Shown here: positions 27,515 to 36,796 of the stretch, one piece after another
Layout of the letters: every line of letters begins with the position of its first letter
How positions within the stretch are numbered: position 1 is the stretch's first letter
Source of the DNA: Agromyces sp. Soil535
GTDB taxonomy: Bacteria > Actinomycetota > Actinomycetes > Actinomycetales > Microbacteriaceae
Direction: 5' to 3'
Assembly (NCBI RefSeq): GCF_001428255.1
Contig: NZ_LMRW01000001.1
Coordinates: 64,504-128,503, forward strand
DNA length: 64,000 nt
The notes under the pieces: generated by a model
Seen by the model: the letters and a program-made list of their open reading frames with translations, nothing else
What the model was told of the DNA's origin: nothing
Database searches by the model: none
Translations under genes and position numbers: made by a program

Positions 27515-28127
27515 CTCGGGACTCGTGTCCGGCGAGTTCGGCGCGAGTCCGCCCGCGGAGCTGCGCGATCGTCGCGGCGAGGTCGGCCGGGGCATCGACG
27601 CCGGGATCCACCAGGGCCTGCAGCTGGACGCCGTCCGCGACGGCGATCAGCATCCGTGCGGCGCGATCGGCGTCGATGGCGCGATCGATGAGGCCTGCAC
27701 CCTGCTCGAAGGCGATCGCGACGCTGAGCCAGCGCCGGACGCGTTCGAACCGGTCGCGGAAGAACTGGTGGGCAAGGTGATCGGGCTGCGCGGCTTCCGC
27801 AGCGAAGATCAGGTACAGGTGCACGAGTCCCGGGATCTCGAGGTTCCTCCGGATCAGCTCGGCGTAGGCATCCAGCGTGTCGGCGGGGGCGGGCTCGCCG
27901 CCGATGGACGCGATGGCCTCGGCATCCCAGCGCTCCACGACCTTCTGCAGGAGATCCTCCCGGTTGTCGAAGTAGTAGAGGATGTGGGCCGGCTCGAGAT
28001 CGAGCGCGCGGGCGATGGCGCGGAGCGAGGTGCCCCGGTAGCCGTCGCGCGCGAGCACCTCCGTCGCGGTCGAGAGGATCGCCTCGCGGCGAGCCGCGCC
28101 CTTCGCAAATCGTCCCGCTCTCGCCAC
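27501..28127 (-). CDS. TetR family transcriptional regulator
   Basis: This 208-residue protein has a TetR helix-turn-helix (REAILSTATEVLARDGYRGT, then SLRAIARALDLEPAHILYYF; residues about 13-55) and a C-terminal domain of the TetR_C_6 or BetI-like type. It overlaps the dehydrogenase gene tail to tail and is divergent from the UPF0303 gene. Possible targets are the palindrome at 26430-26442 or its own 28128-28268 region. Confidence 0.88.
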   Translation of the reverse strand: MARAGRFAKGAARREAILSTATEVLARDGYRGTSLRAIARALDLEPAHILYYFDNREDLLQKVVERWDAEAIASIGGEPAPADTLDAYAELIRRNLEIPGLVHLYLIFAAEAAQPDHLAHQFFRDRFERVRRWLSVAIAFEQGAGLIDRAIDADRAARMLIAVADGVQLQALVDPGVDAPADLAATIAQLRGRTRAELAGHESRATRH

Positions 28128-28268
28128 GCACTCACTCTACGCGTCACGTCCCCACTGCACCCATCGGAATTTACCGATGCAAAAGAAACCCTTGCTCCCG
28201 GCGCATGCGATCGGTATCGTCCTGCGTGCGCCCCCGGATTCCATGGCGCGAGAGGAAGCAGACCGACG

Positions 28269-28757
28269 ATGCCCCCGAGCCCAGAACTCGCCGACCATGA
28301 ACTCCTCGCCCTCCTCGAGGCCCAGGACTCGAGGATCGGCTTCGACTCGTTCGACTATGACGACGCCGATGCACTCGGGCGCGACCTCGTCGCCCGGGCG
28401 ATCGCGGACCAGCTCCCCATCACGGTGGCGATCCTCTTCGGCGAGCAGCGCGTCTTCCACGCGGCCCGTCCCGGAACGAGTGCGGACAACGACGACTGGC
28501 TGTCGAGAAAGGCCCGGGTCGTCGCGAGGTTCAACGCGCCGTCACTGCTCGTCGGGGCACGATTCCGGTCGGCCGGCGTGGACTTCCACCAGGTCACCGG
28601 ACTGGATCCCGCACGCTACGCCGCCGCCGGAGGCGGATTCCCGTTGCGGGTGAACGGCTCGCTGGTCGGCTTCGTCGGCGTGTCGGGGCTCGCCGAACGC
28701 GACGATCACGACCTCGTCGTCGCCGCCCTCGAAGCCGCCCGATCGAGGGCCGCATGA
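28269..28757 (+). CDS. UPF0303 / heme-degrading-domain (GlcG-HbpS-like) protein
   Basis: The 162-residue protein contains FDYDDADALGRDLVARA, LPITVAILFGEQRVFHAA, PGTSADNDDWLSRKARVVARF and GGGFPLRVNGSLVGFVGVSG, the ordered signature of UPF0303, related to HbpS/GlcG. These small cytosolic proteins form oligomers and some bind heme or similar molecules; no enzymatic activity is established for this group. ATG at 28269 follows GAGGAAG. It is followed by a TolB-like gene 56 nt later. Confidence 0.85.
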   Translation: MPPSPELADHELLALLEAQDSRIGFDSFDYDDADALGRDLVARAIADQLPITVAILFGEQRVFHAARPGTSADNDDWLSRKARVVARFNAPSLLVGARFRSAGVDFHQVTGLDPARYAAAGGGFPLRVNGSLVGFVGVSGLAERDDHDLVVAALEAARSRAA

Positions 28758-28812
28758 CGTCCAGAGGCGATTCACGGGGCGGAGCGACCGTCTGGCGGAG
28801 ATCGCAGTTCGC

Positions 28813-29778
28813 ATGCCCGACGACCTGATCCCCTCACGCTCGCTGCGTCCCGGCCAGACCTGCGAGGTGCGCATCGCCTCCATCGTCACCGGCGCGTCGG
28901 AACTCGTGTACGCGAGCGATGAGCTCCTCCTCGAAGCCCCCAACTGGACGCACGACGGCGGACGGCTCGTGCTGAACGGCGACGGCGCGCTGTGGACGTT
29001 CGGCCTCGAAGCCCGAGTCCTCCGACGAGTGCCGCTCGAGGGCGTCCCGGCGCTCAACAACGACCACGTGCTCGACCCCCGCACCGACGGCATCTACGTC
29101 TCCGCCAACGACGGCCACATCTATCGCGGCGACCTCCGCGGCGGTGCGGCCGTGCGCGTGACGGACGACGACGGCTTCTTCCACTTCCTCCACGGCATCA
29201 GCCCGGATGCCGCAGAGCTCGCCTACATCGGGCTCGATGCATCCGACCTCACCAGCCCCGGGCGCCTGTTCACGATGCCCGCGACCGGCGGCGCCCCGAC
29301 CATGATCGATCTCGGCGACGGCCACTCCGACGGGCCCGAGTACTCGGCCGACGGCGCATGGATCCACCTGAACACCGAGGCGTTCACCGAGGCCCCCGGC
29401 CACGCCCAGATCGGCCGCGTGCGGGTCGATGGCAGCGACCTCGAACGGCTGACCGAGAGCGAGACGGTCGATTGGTTCCCCCATGTCTCGCCGAGCGGCG
29501 AGTTCGCGACGTACCTTCGCTTCCCGCCCGGCACCCTCGGACATCCGGCCGATCGTTCAGTGGAGATCGTCGTCGTCTCCACGAACGACTGGGCCACGCC
29601 GCTTCTCCGGCTTCCGCTGCCCGGCGGTCAGGGGACGCTGAACGTGAACAGCTGGGCCCCTGACTCCGCCCGGTTCGCCTACGTGGCCTATCCGATGAGC
29701 GAGAACCCCACGAACGGCACGAACGGCGTGAGCACGCGTCAGGCAGCCCGGAAGAACTCGTTCGCGCGAGCCGAGTAG
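28813..29778 (+). CDS. TolB/WD40-like beta-propeller protein
   Basis: The 321-residue protein has repeated beta-propeller blades: APNWTHDGGRLVLNGDG, DGIYVSANDGHIYRGDL, DGPEYSADGAWIHLNTE, TVDWFPHVSPSGEFATYL and NSWAPDSARFAYVAYP. These are PD40/TolB-type repeats. No signal peptide is present, so it is cytosolic. Weak RBS (CGGAGA) before ATG 28813. The last 40 bp overlap the convergent membrane-protein gene. Confidence 0.82.
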   Translation: MPDDLIPSRSLRPGQTCEVRIASIVTGASELVYASDELLLEAPNWTHDGGRLVLNGDGALWTFGLEARVLRRVPLEGVPALNNDHVLDPRTDGIYVSANDGHIYRGDLRGGAAVRVTDDDGFFHFLHGISPDAAELAYIGLDASDLTSPGRLFTMPATGGAPTMIDLGDGHSDGPEYSADGAWIHLNTEAFTEAPGHAQIGRVRVDGSDLERLTESETVDWFPHVSPSGEFATYLRFPPGTLGHPADRSVEIVVVSTNDWATPLLRLPLPGGQGTLNVNSWAPDSARFAYVAYPMSENPTNGTNGVSTRQAARKNSFARAE

Positions 29779-30116
29779 AGCAGGGCCAGGCCGATCAGGG
29801 CCAGCAGGCCGGACACGATCGCCGACCAGAACTGCCCGGGCACTGCGAACATCGTCCAGATCGCCGACGCGAGGTTCAGGACGAACACGATGGTCGCGAC
29901 GATGCGTGCGAGGTTGCTTGCGCGCAACAGGCCGACGCCGACGAGGATCGTCACGATGCCGATGACGATCGTCACCCATGCCGCCGTCGTCACCGTCGTC
30001 GAGTCGGCAGCCGCGCCTCCGGTGAGGAGGAGAATGCCCGTGATCACACTGAAGACGCCGCTGATCCATGCGATGACGGCGACAAGGGTGACTCCACCCG
30101 GACGAGGACCTGCCAT
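29739..30116 (-). CDS. Four-helix membrane protein (DUF7144-like)
   Basis: This 125-residue protein is nearly all membrane: VTLVAVIAWISGVFSVITGILLL, AWVTIVIGIVTILVGVGLL, IVATIVFVLNLASAIWTMF and AIVSGLLALIGLALLY. The spacing resembles the DUF7144 type of small actinobacterial membrane proteins; that assignment is tentative. The 3' end overlaps the convergent TolB-like gene. Confidence 0.7.
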   Translation of the reverse strand: MAGPRPGGVTLVAVIAWISGVFSVITGILLLTGGAAADSTTVTTAAWVTIVIGIVTILVGVGLLRASNLARIVATIVFVLNLASAIWTMFAVPGQFWSAIVSGLLALIGLALLYSARANEFFRAA

Positions 30117-30220
30117 GATGATCTCCTTCGATCAGCCGAGTAACGGTGGCCACACCGTACTCCCAGGCCTGTCGGAGTGTCCATCACCCGTTCGGGGCGT
30201 CGCAGATCGCGATCAGACGA

Positions 30221-31420
30221 CTAGCGGGCGTTGCGGGCTGCCGACGCGGCGGCTTCGCTCGCCAGCATCGCCGCGAGCAGCACGACGACGATCGCGAGCG
30301 ACAGCATCGACGAGACCACGGCGAGCAGGGGCACGGATGCCGCGAGCGCGAGCGCCCCGATGATGCGCGTCACCGGCCACGGCACGTCGACCAGCCGCCC
30401 GAACACGACGGTGGCCGCCACGTACACCGCGAGGCCCGCGGCGAGCGCCGACGCCCCGAACCATCCGAACGGCTCGGCGTCGCCGACGTGCGCCATCGCC
30501 TCTTCGACGCCGAGCGCTGCGAGGATCACGCCCGCGACGAACATGAAGTGCACATACGTGTACGCGTCGCGGGCGAGCACGACGCGTGCGGCATCCGCTC
30601 GGCGTTCGAGCGCCCGCTCGCCGGCTGCGGAGAGGCGCGCGAAGTACGCCCACCAGAGCAGGATCGACAGCGTCACGGCGAGCACGGTGCCGAGGGTGAT
30701 CGCGCCGTCGATCGGCTCGCGGGCGACGCCCACGCCGATCGCGACGATCGACTCGCCCAGTGCGAGGATCACGACCAGCGCGTGCCGCTCCGCCCAGTGC
30801 GCCACCGAGCGGATGCGCCATCCGCCGCCCCCGCGCGAGCTCGCGTAGGTGAGCGCGGCGTCGTAGAGGAACGCGCCGAGCCAGATCCAGGTCTGCGCCG
30901 GGCCGCCGACGACGGCGCCGACGATGAGCGCCGCGGCCGCGGGCGCCATCGCGACCGCCTGGGTGACGAGCACCTGCCGGCGCAGCGCGGCGTCGTCGCC
31001 CGCGACGATGAGGTACATCGTCATGTGGATGAGGCGCACGAGGGTCCAGGCGAGCGCGAACACGAGTGGCCCGTGCCATCCGCCCGGCAGGTCGACGTAG
31101 GCCTCGGGGATCGTGAGCGCGGCGACGAACACCACGATCATGGCGACCCCCATGCCGACCTGCATGACGCCCCAGTCGGCGGGCGCCTGATTGGCCAGCC
31201 AACCGTAGGCGACCCACGTCCACCACATCAGCGCGAGCACGACGAGCGCCTGCATGATGCCGAACGCGCTGTGCGTGTCGGCCATCAGGCGGCTCACCTG
31301 CGTGAAGGCGAAGACGTAGACGAGGTCGAAGAACAGCTCGAACGTCGTCACGCGACTCGAGGCCTCCGCGACGCGCCCGCGTCCGACGAGGCCGTTCGGG
31401 GCCCGGGATCCATCCTGCAT
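30221..31420 (-). CDS. Low temperature requirement A (LtrA) family protein
   Basis: The 399-residue polytopic protein has the LtrA signature TTFELFFDLVYVFAFTQVSR (residues about 25-44) and WWTWVAYGWLANQ, HALVVILALGESIVAIG and about ten helices in all. The start at ATG 31420 is chosen because homology to the family begins shortly after; the longer upstream frame is Ser/Arg-rich without hydrophobic order. The function of LtrA proteins is not established. Confidence 0.88.
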   Translation of the reverse strand: MQDGSRAPNGLVGRGRVAEASSRVTTFELFFDLVYVFAFTQVSRLMADTHSAFGIMQALVVLALMWWTWVAYGWLANQAPADWGVMQVGMGVAMIVVFVAALTIPEAYVDLPGGWHGPLVFALAWTLVRLIHMTMYLIVAGDDAALRRQVLVTQAVAMAPAAAALIVGAVVGGPAQTWIWLGAFLYDAALTYASSRGGGGWRIRSVAHWAERHALVVILALGESIVAIGVGVAREPIDGAITLGTVLAVTLSILLWWAYFARLSAAGERALERRADAARVVLARDAYTYVHFMFVAGVILAALGVEEAMAHVGDAEPFGWFGASALAAGLAVYVAATVVFGRLVDVPWPVTRIIGALALAASVPLLAVVSSMLSLAIVVVLLAAMLASEAAASAARNAR

Positions 31421-31532
31421 GGGAACAGCATGCCGAACGACCGCGCGCCGATCGAGGGGTCGGCCTCGAGAGGGTCCCTGTGTTCGCTCATGGCGTTCCG
31501 TTGACGCCGCGCCGCCCTGACGCGTGTCGCCG

Positions 31533-32996
31533 CTACACCGACGCCGCCGCCTCCAGCCGCCCCGACGCAACCGCGTCCGCGAACGCCGCGTAGTCGCGCT
31601 CGTTCTGGTCCGCGTACGCCACCGCGAACTCCGCGATGGCACGGTCGAAGCGATCCGTGTGCCCCAGGTATGCCGCGATCGCCACGCGGTCGCCCGACCT
31701 GGAGTGCGCCCGTGCGAGCGTCTCACCGCAGAAGCGTGCATAGACCTTCGCGCCCGACGGCACCATCGCCTCGACGTCCGCGGAGCCCTTCCAGTCGTGC
31801 AACTGGCGGATGTAGAAGTCGCGCTCGACGCCGTCGACTCCGACCACACGCTCCCAGCCCAGGAAGATGTCGCTCGCCGCCTGCATGAGCCGTTGCCCCC
31901 TGACCACGCGTTCGCCGTGGTGGTCGAACTCGCTCGGCGACAGGTAGCGCTCGAGCACCGACGCCTCGGCCTGCTTGGCCTGGAGGAGCAGAGGATCGCC
32001 GTCGTCGCGGCCGCGCAACAGGATGATCCACGCGCGGGTTCCGACGCTGCCGACGCCCACGACCTTGCGCGCCATGTGCACGTACGAGAACTCCTGCATC
32101 GGGTGATGCCCCCGCTCGAGGGTCGACTGGTACGACGTCAGCAGCCGCTGCGCCCACTCCTCCTGCTGCTGTCGTGTCTGGCCGCTGAGAACGAGGTGCT
32201 CGACGGGCACGATGAGCGGGGGATCGGCAGCGATGCGCATCTTGCCGTCGACCACCTCGACGAGCTTGGCCAGCGCACGCGTGCTGTCCCTCGTGCGGGC
32301 CTTGGCGAGGTTGGCATCGGCGGCCTTCACCTGCTTCTCCGTGAGGCGCTTCGCCTGGCGCTCCGCCTCGATCTGCTCCATGAATCGAGCGGTGTCGAGC
32401 TGGTCGTACCAGGCGTCGAGCACCCGCGACGCGGCGGCCTGCAGCATCCGCTCGCGATAGCCGCGCACGACCGTGAGGGTGATCTCGCGGCCGTCCTCGG
32501 CGCTGAAGCCGCGATATCGTGACGCCACCTCGAAGCTCGCGGCCAGCCGCTTCACGTCCCACTCCCACGGACCCGGCAGCGTCTCGTCGAAGTCGTTGAT
32601 GTTGAAGATCATCTTGCGCTCGGGCGTGCCGAAGACGCCGAAGTTGGACAGGTGCGCGTCGCCGCAGATCTGGGTGGTGATGCCCGAGACGGGCGTGCCG
32701 GCGAGGTCCGACGCCATGAGCAGCGCCGCACCGCGGTAGAACGTGAACGGTGAGACCAGCATTCGCGCGTGGCGGATGGGAACGAGTTCGGGCACCCGCG
32801 TGGTCGCCTGTTCCTCGAGCATTGCGACCGGGTCGGGCCGATCCGGCGACGGGGCCCATCCCGCGTGCGACGAACGCGGCGTGCGTCGGCGCGCTTCCCT
32901 GCCGTACTCCGCTCGACTCGCGAAATCGGTCGACGCCGGTGGTGCGAGCTCCTCGATCGCGCTCCGGACTCCTGGCGTGCCCCCTGTGGCGCTCAT
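31533..32996 (-). CDS. DUF2252 family protein
   Basis: The 487-residue protein has the DUF2252 pattern: SPFTFYRGAALLMASDL, GITTQICGDAHLSNFGVF and INDFDETLPGPWEWDVKRLA (residues about 83-150), with HDWKGS and ARFCGETLARAHSRSGD later. The GDxHxxN and DFD motifs resemble aminoglycoside-phosphotransferase-like kinases, so a kinase fold is likely. The target is unknown. Its ATG overlaps the MFS gene stop? No: its start (32996) overlaps the end of the MFS gene at 32993 by 4 nt, so the MFS gene is upstream and coupled. Confidence 0.88.
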   Translation of the reverse strand: MSATGGTPGVRSAIEELAPPASTDFASRAEYGREARRRTPRSSHAGWAPSPDRPDPVAMLEEQATTRVPELVPIRHARMLVSPFTFYRGAALLMASDLAGTPVSGITTQICGDAHLSNFGVFGTPERKMIFNINDFDETLPGPWEWDVKRLAASFEVASRYRGFSAEDGREITLTVVRGYRERMLQAAASRVLDAWYDQLDTARFMEQIEAERQAKRLTEKQVKAADANLAKARTRDSTRALAKLVEVVDGKMRIAADPPLIVPVEHLVLSGQTRQQQEEWAQRLLTSYQSTLERGHHPMQEFSYVHMARKVVGVGSVGTRAWIILLRGRDDGDPLLLQAKQAEASVLERYLSPSEFDHHGERVVRGQRLMQAASDIFLGWERVVGVDGVERDFYIRQLHDWKGSADVEAMVPSGAKVYARFCGETLARAHSRSGDRVAIAAYLGHTDRFDRAIAEFAVAYADQNERDYAAFADAVASGRLEAAASV

Positions 32997-34633
32997 GACG
33001 AGACCTCCTCCGCTTTCCCCTCCCCGTCGGGGAGCTGTTCGCGCGGCCTGCCCGCGACCTCCGTCGGGATGCCGCGCGAGAAGAACAACGACACCACGGC
33101 GATCACGATGAGGCCCACCAGCGCCACCCGTAGCGATTCGACCTGCGATTCGGCGTAGACCTGCTCGAGCTCCTCCGCCTCGGCATCGTCGAGCCCGGCC
33201 TCGGTGGCGAGGTCGGAGACGGAGTCCGCGGGCACGATGTCGACCCCGCCCGCCGTCGCCTCGTTCACCACCGACTGGGTCTCTGCGGGCAGGTCGCTCT
33301 CGGCCACGCCCGTCGCGAACGACGTCGCGAGGGCACCGATCAGCACCGACCCGATCAGGGCCGTGCCGAGCGAAGAGCCGAGGTTCTGGAACACGCCCTG
33401 CAGCCCGCCGACCTCGCTCGACTGGTCCTCACCGACGCTCGACATGTTCACGTTGCCGATCTGCGACGCGAGCAGGCCGAGCGCCGCACCCGCGGCGAAC
33501 ATGCCTGCGCCGAACGCGATGCCCTTCAGTTCGAGGTCGACCGAGCCGAGCAGCAGGAGCGACGCCAGCACGAGGATGACCTGTCCCACCCGGATGATGC
33601 GCCGCGGCGACCACCGCAGCGACATCCGGGTGCCGAGGATGGAGAACAGGATCAGCGAGATCGACAGCGGGAAGATCCGGATGCCGGTTTGCAGCGCGTC
33701 GAGGCCGAGCGTCATCTGCAGGTACACCGGCAACATGAAGAACAGGCCCGCGGTCATCGCGTACTGCGCCAGGAGCACCGAGAGCCCGCTGCGCAGGCGC
33801 AGGATCCTGAACAGCGTGATGTCGACGAGCGGCGGCCGGCCGGTGGCGACCAGGTGCCGCTGGCGGCCGACGAACGCCCAGATCAGCGCAGCCCCGGCGA
33901 GCATGAACCACGTGGTCGGCGACACCCCGAGCGGTGCGACCTCGACGCCGCCGATGACCGGCGGGTGCAAGGGGATGACCCAGCCCCACGTCTTGCTCTG
34001 CAGCATCCCGAACACGACGAACAGGAGCCCGGCCGCCGACAACAGCACGCTCAGAAGGTCGATGCGCACCGGCCGGGCCCCTGCGCGGTCGGTGACGCGA
34101 CCGGAGAAGAGCACGACGCCGGCCATGATCACGACCTCGGCCACGAACACGTACCGCCAACTGAAGAAGGTCGTGACGAAGCCGCCGATGAGCGGTCCGG
34201 CGGCGACCGCCGCGCCCGAGGCTGCGCCGATGATCGCATAGGCAGCCACCCGGGCGTGGCCCTCATAGTTGTCGGCGATGAGGGCCGCGATCGCCGGGAT
34301 CACCAGCACCGCGCCCATGCCCTCGACGATCGACCAGCCGAGGAAGAGCACGACGACGTTCGGGCTGAGGGCGGTGGTCAGCGAGCCGACCGCGTACACG
34401 ATCGAGCCGATGACGAAGGCCCGGCGCCGCCCCCACACGTCGCCGAGCTTCGCGCCCAGCAGCATCAGGGCCGCCATCGTCAGCGTGTAGAACGTGATGC
34501 AGGCCTGCATGGCGTCGACGGTCGTGTCGAGGTCCTCGACGACCGCGGAGATCGATACGTTCATGACCGTGCCGTCGAGCACCATCACGAACTGCGCGCT
34601 CGCGAGGATCGCCACGACCGGCCAGTTCTTCAT
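32993..34633 (-). CDS. MFS drug transporter, DHA2 (14-helix) family
   Basis: This 546-residue protein has the DHA2 start SAQFVMVLDGTVMNVSISAV (residues about 12-31), GDVWGRRRAFVIGS after helix 2, and about 14 helices ending in a charged tail. A long loop before the last helix contains AGLDDAEAEELEQVYAES, a form common in actinobacterial EmrB/QacA-like exporters. It probably exports drugs or toxic metabolites with protons. The stop overlaps the DUF2252 start by 4 nt, implying translational coupling. Confidence 0.9.
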   Translation of the reverse strand: MKNWPVVAILASAQFVMVLDGTVMNVSISAVVEDLDTTVDAMQACITFYTLTMAALMLLGAKLGDVWGRRRAFVIGSIVYAVGSLTTALSPNVVVLFLGWSIVEGMGAVLVIPAIAALIADNYEGHARVAAYAIIGAASGAAVAAGPLIGGFVTTFFSWRYVFVAEVVIMAGVVLFSGRVTDRAGARPVRIDLLSVLLSAAGLLFVVFGMLQSKTWGWVIPLHPPVIGGVEVAPLGVSPTTWFMLAGAALIWAFVGRQRHLVATGRPPLVDITLFRILRLRSGLSVLLAQYAMTAGLFFMLPVYLQMTLGLDALQTGIRIFPLSISLILFSILGTRMSLRWSPRRIIRVGQVILVLASLLLLGSVDLELKGIAFGAGMFAAGAALGLLASQIGNVNMSSVGEDQSSEVGGLQGVFQNLGSSLGTALIGSVLIGALATSFATGVAESDLPAETQSVVNEATAGGVDIVPADSVSDLATEAGLDDAEAEELEQVYAESQVESLRVALVGLIVIAVVSLFFSRGIPTEVAGRPREQLPDGEGKAEEVSS

Positions 34634-34754
34634 CTCGACCCCGATCCCGCCCAGCCCGGGAGAGTAGGCGACCTTCGGGCGGCCCCCCGGCCGCCCTCAC
34701 GTCAGATGCTCCCACCGATCCGCGCGAACGGGAAGAGGCCGCGCGGATGCCGCG

Positions 34755-35321
34755 TCAGCGCGACTCGAGCACCGCGTACCGCAGGAACACCACGCCGTTG
34801 CCGAACCGGCGCTCATCGAGCAGCTCCAGGTCGAGCCGCACGCCGTCGGGCAGGAAGGACGTGCCGCCACCGAGCACCACCGGGTGCAGGAGCATCCGGA
34901 CCTCGTCGACGAGTCCCGCCCGGAACGCGTGCACCGCGAGCCCGGGACCGGAGATCGACAGGTCGCGGACCGACTCCGCCTTCATCCGCCGCACTGCGTC
35001 GGCGTCGAAGCTGCGCTCGAGTCGCGTGCGCCGGGTCGGCGTGTCGGCGAGGGTGGAGGAGTACACGACCTTGTCGGCCGCCTGCCAGATGGCGGCGTAG
35101 TCTCGCTCCGCCTCGGGCAGGTCGGGCATACCGTCTGCGGTCTCCCAGAAGCGCATCACGTCGTACATGCGCCGACCGTAGAGGTAGGTGCCGACCGGGC
35201 GCTCGAGGTCGTTCACGAACGTGTGCTCCGCGGCATCCGGCACGCCCCAGCTGAAGTCGCCGTGCTCGTCGGCGATGTACCCGTCGAGCGACGTGATCCC
35301 GGTGCAGATGAGCGAGCCCAC
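34755..35321 (-). CDS. Dihydrofolate reductase/RibD C-terminal domain protein
   Basis: The 188-residue protein reads LICTGITSLDGYIADEHGDF at the start, YLYGRRMYDVMRFWE in the middle, and DLSISGPGLAVHAFRAGL, then LLHPVVLGGGTSFLP. This is the signature of the RibD C-terminal/DHFR-like reductases widespread in actinobacteria. They bind NADPH, but the substrate of this branch is not known. The gene stands 15 nt before the serine-hydrolase-like gene's end on the same strand, which is upstream of it. Confidence 0.88.
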   Translation of the reverse strand: MGSLICTGITSLDGYIADEHGDFSWGVPDAAEHTFVNDLERPVGTYLYGRRMYDVMRFWETADGMPDLPEAERDYAAIWQAADKVVYSSTLADTPTRRTRLERSFDADAVRRMKAESVRDLSISGPGLAVHAFRAGLVDEVRMLLHPVVLGGGTSFLPDGVRLDLELLDERRFGNGVVFLRYAVLESR

Positions 35322-35336
35322 GGGGTCTCCTTTCGA

Positions 35337-36620
35337 TCACGCCTTCGGGCAGATGCCGAGTTCGTTCATCTTCGCCATGGCCTGGTCGACCGACCAGGGC
35401 AGCTCCACGAGCGGCCGCTCGCGTCCGCTCGCCGGGTCGGCCTTGGACGCCACGGATGCCAGCGCGAACGCGACCTCGCGCACGAAGCCGGCGCCGGGTG
35501 TCGAGTTGTTGAGCGCGATCACCACGGTGAGCCCGCTCTCGGGATCGGTGAAGGCGGCGGTGAGCGCGCCCGCGCTCTCGCCGGCAGCGCCACGCATCGG
35601 GCCGAACTGCAGGCCGCCGATGCCGGCCGACTGCCAGGCCGGCGCGGACCCGCCGAGGGGGATCGACGCCCACTGCCTGCGTTCCGAGCTCTCGCTGAGC
35701 AACGCGCCCGTCGCGAAGGCCTCGCTGAGTCGACGCGTGTCCTCGAGCGTCGAGACCGCACCGGCGGCCGCGCCGCCCATGGAGCTCGACTGGTCGGAGT
35801 CGTCGAGGAGCGCGGCGCAGTCGACCGCGCCGTCGGCGGCGATGGCAGACGCGTAGCCGCCCATGGCGCCGGAATGATCGGTGGCGTTCGGCTGCGGCAT
35901 CCGCGTGTCTTCCAGGCCGAGCGGACCGAACACGTACTGTTCGGCGAGGTCTGCCCACGGCTTGCCCGTGCGCTGCTCGAGGGCGAGGGCGAGCAGCAGG
36001 ATGCCGGTGCGCGACTCGCGCACCTGCTCGCCCGGCGGGCCGATGCGGCTCAGCGCGAGCCCGTTCGAGAGCAGCTCGGTCGGCGACCAGAGCCGCTCGG
36101 GGTTCGACACGAAGTGCCTGCGCAGCGTGGGGTAGTAGTCGGCGAGTCCCGACGTGTGCCGGCAGAGCTGTTCGAGCGTGATGCCGTCGAGGGTGGGGAT
36201 CCAGTCGACGTAGTCGGCGACCTCGTCGTCGAGCGCCACGGTGCCGGCGTCGACGAGTCGCAGCAGCACGGTGCAGGTGATCTCGGTCGTGACGGTCGTG
36301 AGGTGGAACGCGGTGCCGGTGCGAACGCGTGCGTCGCCCTCGCCGAAGCCGACGGTGCCGGATGCCGCGGTCCACTCGCCCGCCCACGGCGCCCAGACCC
36401 CCGCGATCCCGCCGCTCGAGCCGCTGAGCGCCACCGCCTGGTCGAGCACGGCCCCGAGGTTCGCCGACACCTCCTCGCCGAGGGGCACGTCGACGGGATC
36501 GAATTGCGCCGACGGGTCGACCGAGCCGCTGAAGCAACCGCTCAGCCCCATGGCGAGCGCCACGGCCGCGGCCGCGACGACGACCCCCCGCCGCCGGGAT
36601 CTCCCCAGTCGGTCAGCCAC
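35337..36620 (-). CDS. Serine-hydrolase (beta-lactamase-like) lipoprotein lacking catalytic residues
   Basis: The 427-residue protein has a lipoprotein signal (LAMGLSGCFSG) and a class C beta-lactamase/esterase-like fold (RHTSGLADYY, KPWADLAEQYVFGPLGL, MGGYAS). The usual SxxK at the FxxxSxxK position reads FHLTTVTTE, so both Ser and Lys are replaced by Thr. The YxN site reads ESR before TGILLLAL, so its Tyr is also lost. The nucleotide sequence confirms these codons. It is probably a binding pseudoenzyme on the cell surface rather than a hydrolase. Start GTG 36620 follows AGGGGGG. Confidence 0.78.
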   Translation of the reverse strand: MADRLGRSRRRGVVVAAAAVALAMGLSGCFSGSVDPSAQFDPVDVPLGEEVSANLGAVLDQAVALSGSSGGIAGVWAPWAGEWTAASGTVGFGEGDARVRTGTAFHLTTVTTEITCTVLLRLVDAGTVALDDEVADYVDWIPTLDGITLEQLCRHTSGLADYYPTLRRHFVSNPERLWSPTELLSNGLALSRIGPPGEQVRESRTGILLLALALEQRTGKPWADLAEQYVFGPLGLEDTRMPQPNATDHSGAMGGYASAIAADGAVDCAALLDDSDQSSSMGGAAAGAVSTLEDTRRLSEAFATGALLSESSERRQWASIPLGGSAPAWQSAGIGGLQFGPMRGAAGESAGALTAAFTDPESGLTVVIALNNSTPGAGFVREVAFALASVASKADPASGRERPLVELPWSVDQAMAKMNELGICPKA

Positions 36621-36796
36621 CCAAGCCCCCCTAGCCGTGTGTCCGTTGCGATTGTAACCCGCAGAGGTGGCGTACCACTGCGGGTCGACGCGCGACCTGC
36701 GATCGAGCGGATCCCGCAGGCGACCAATCCGATCGGCTGCGCGCGTCGAACCACCCGCATACCCGGCGATCGCCGGGCCCACGAAGGAGGCACCTC

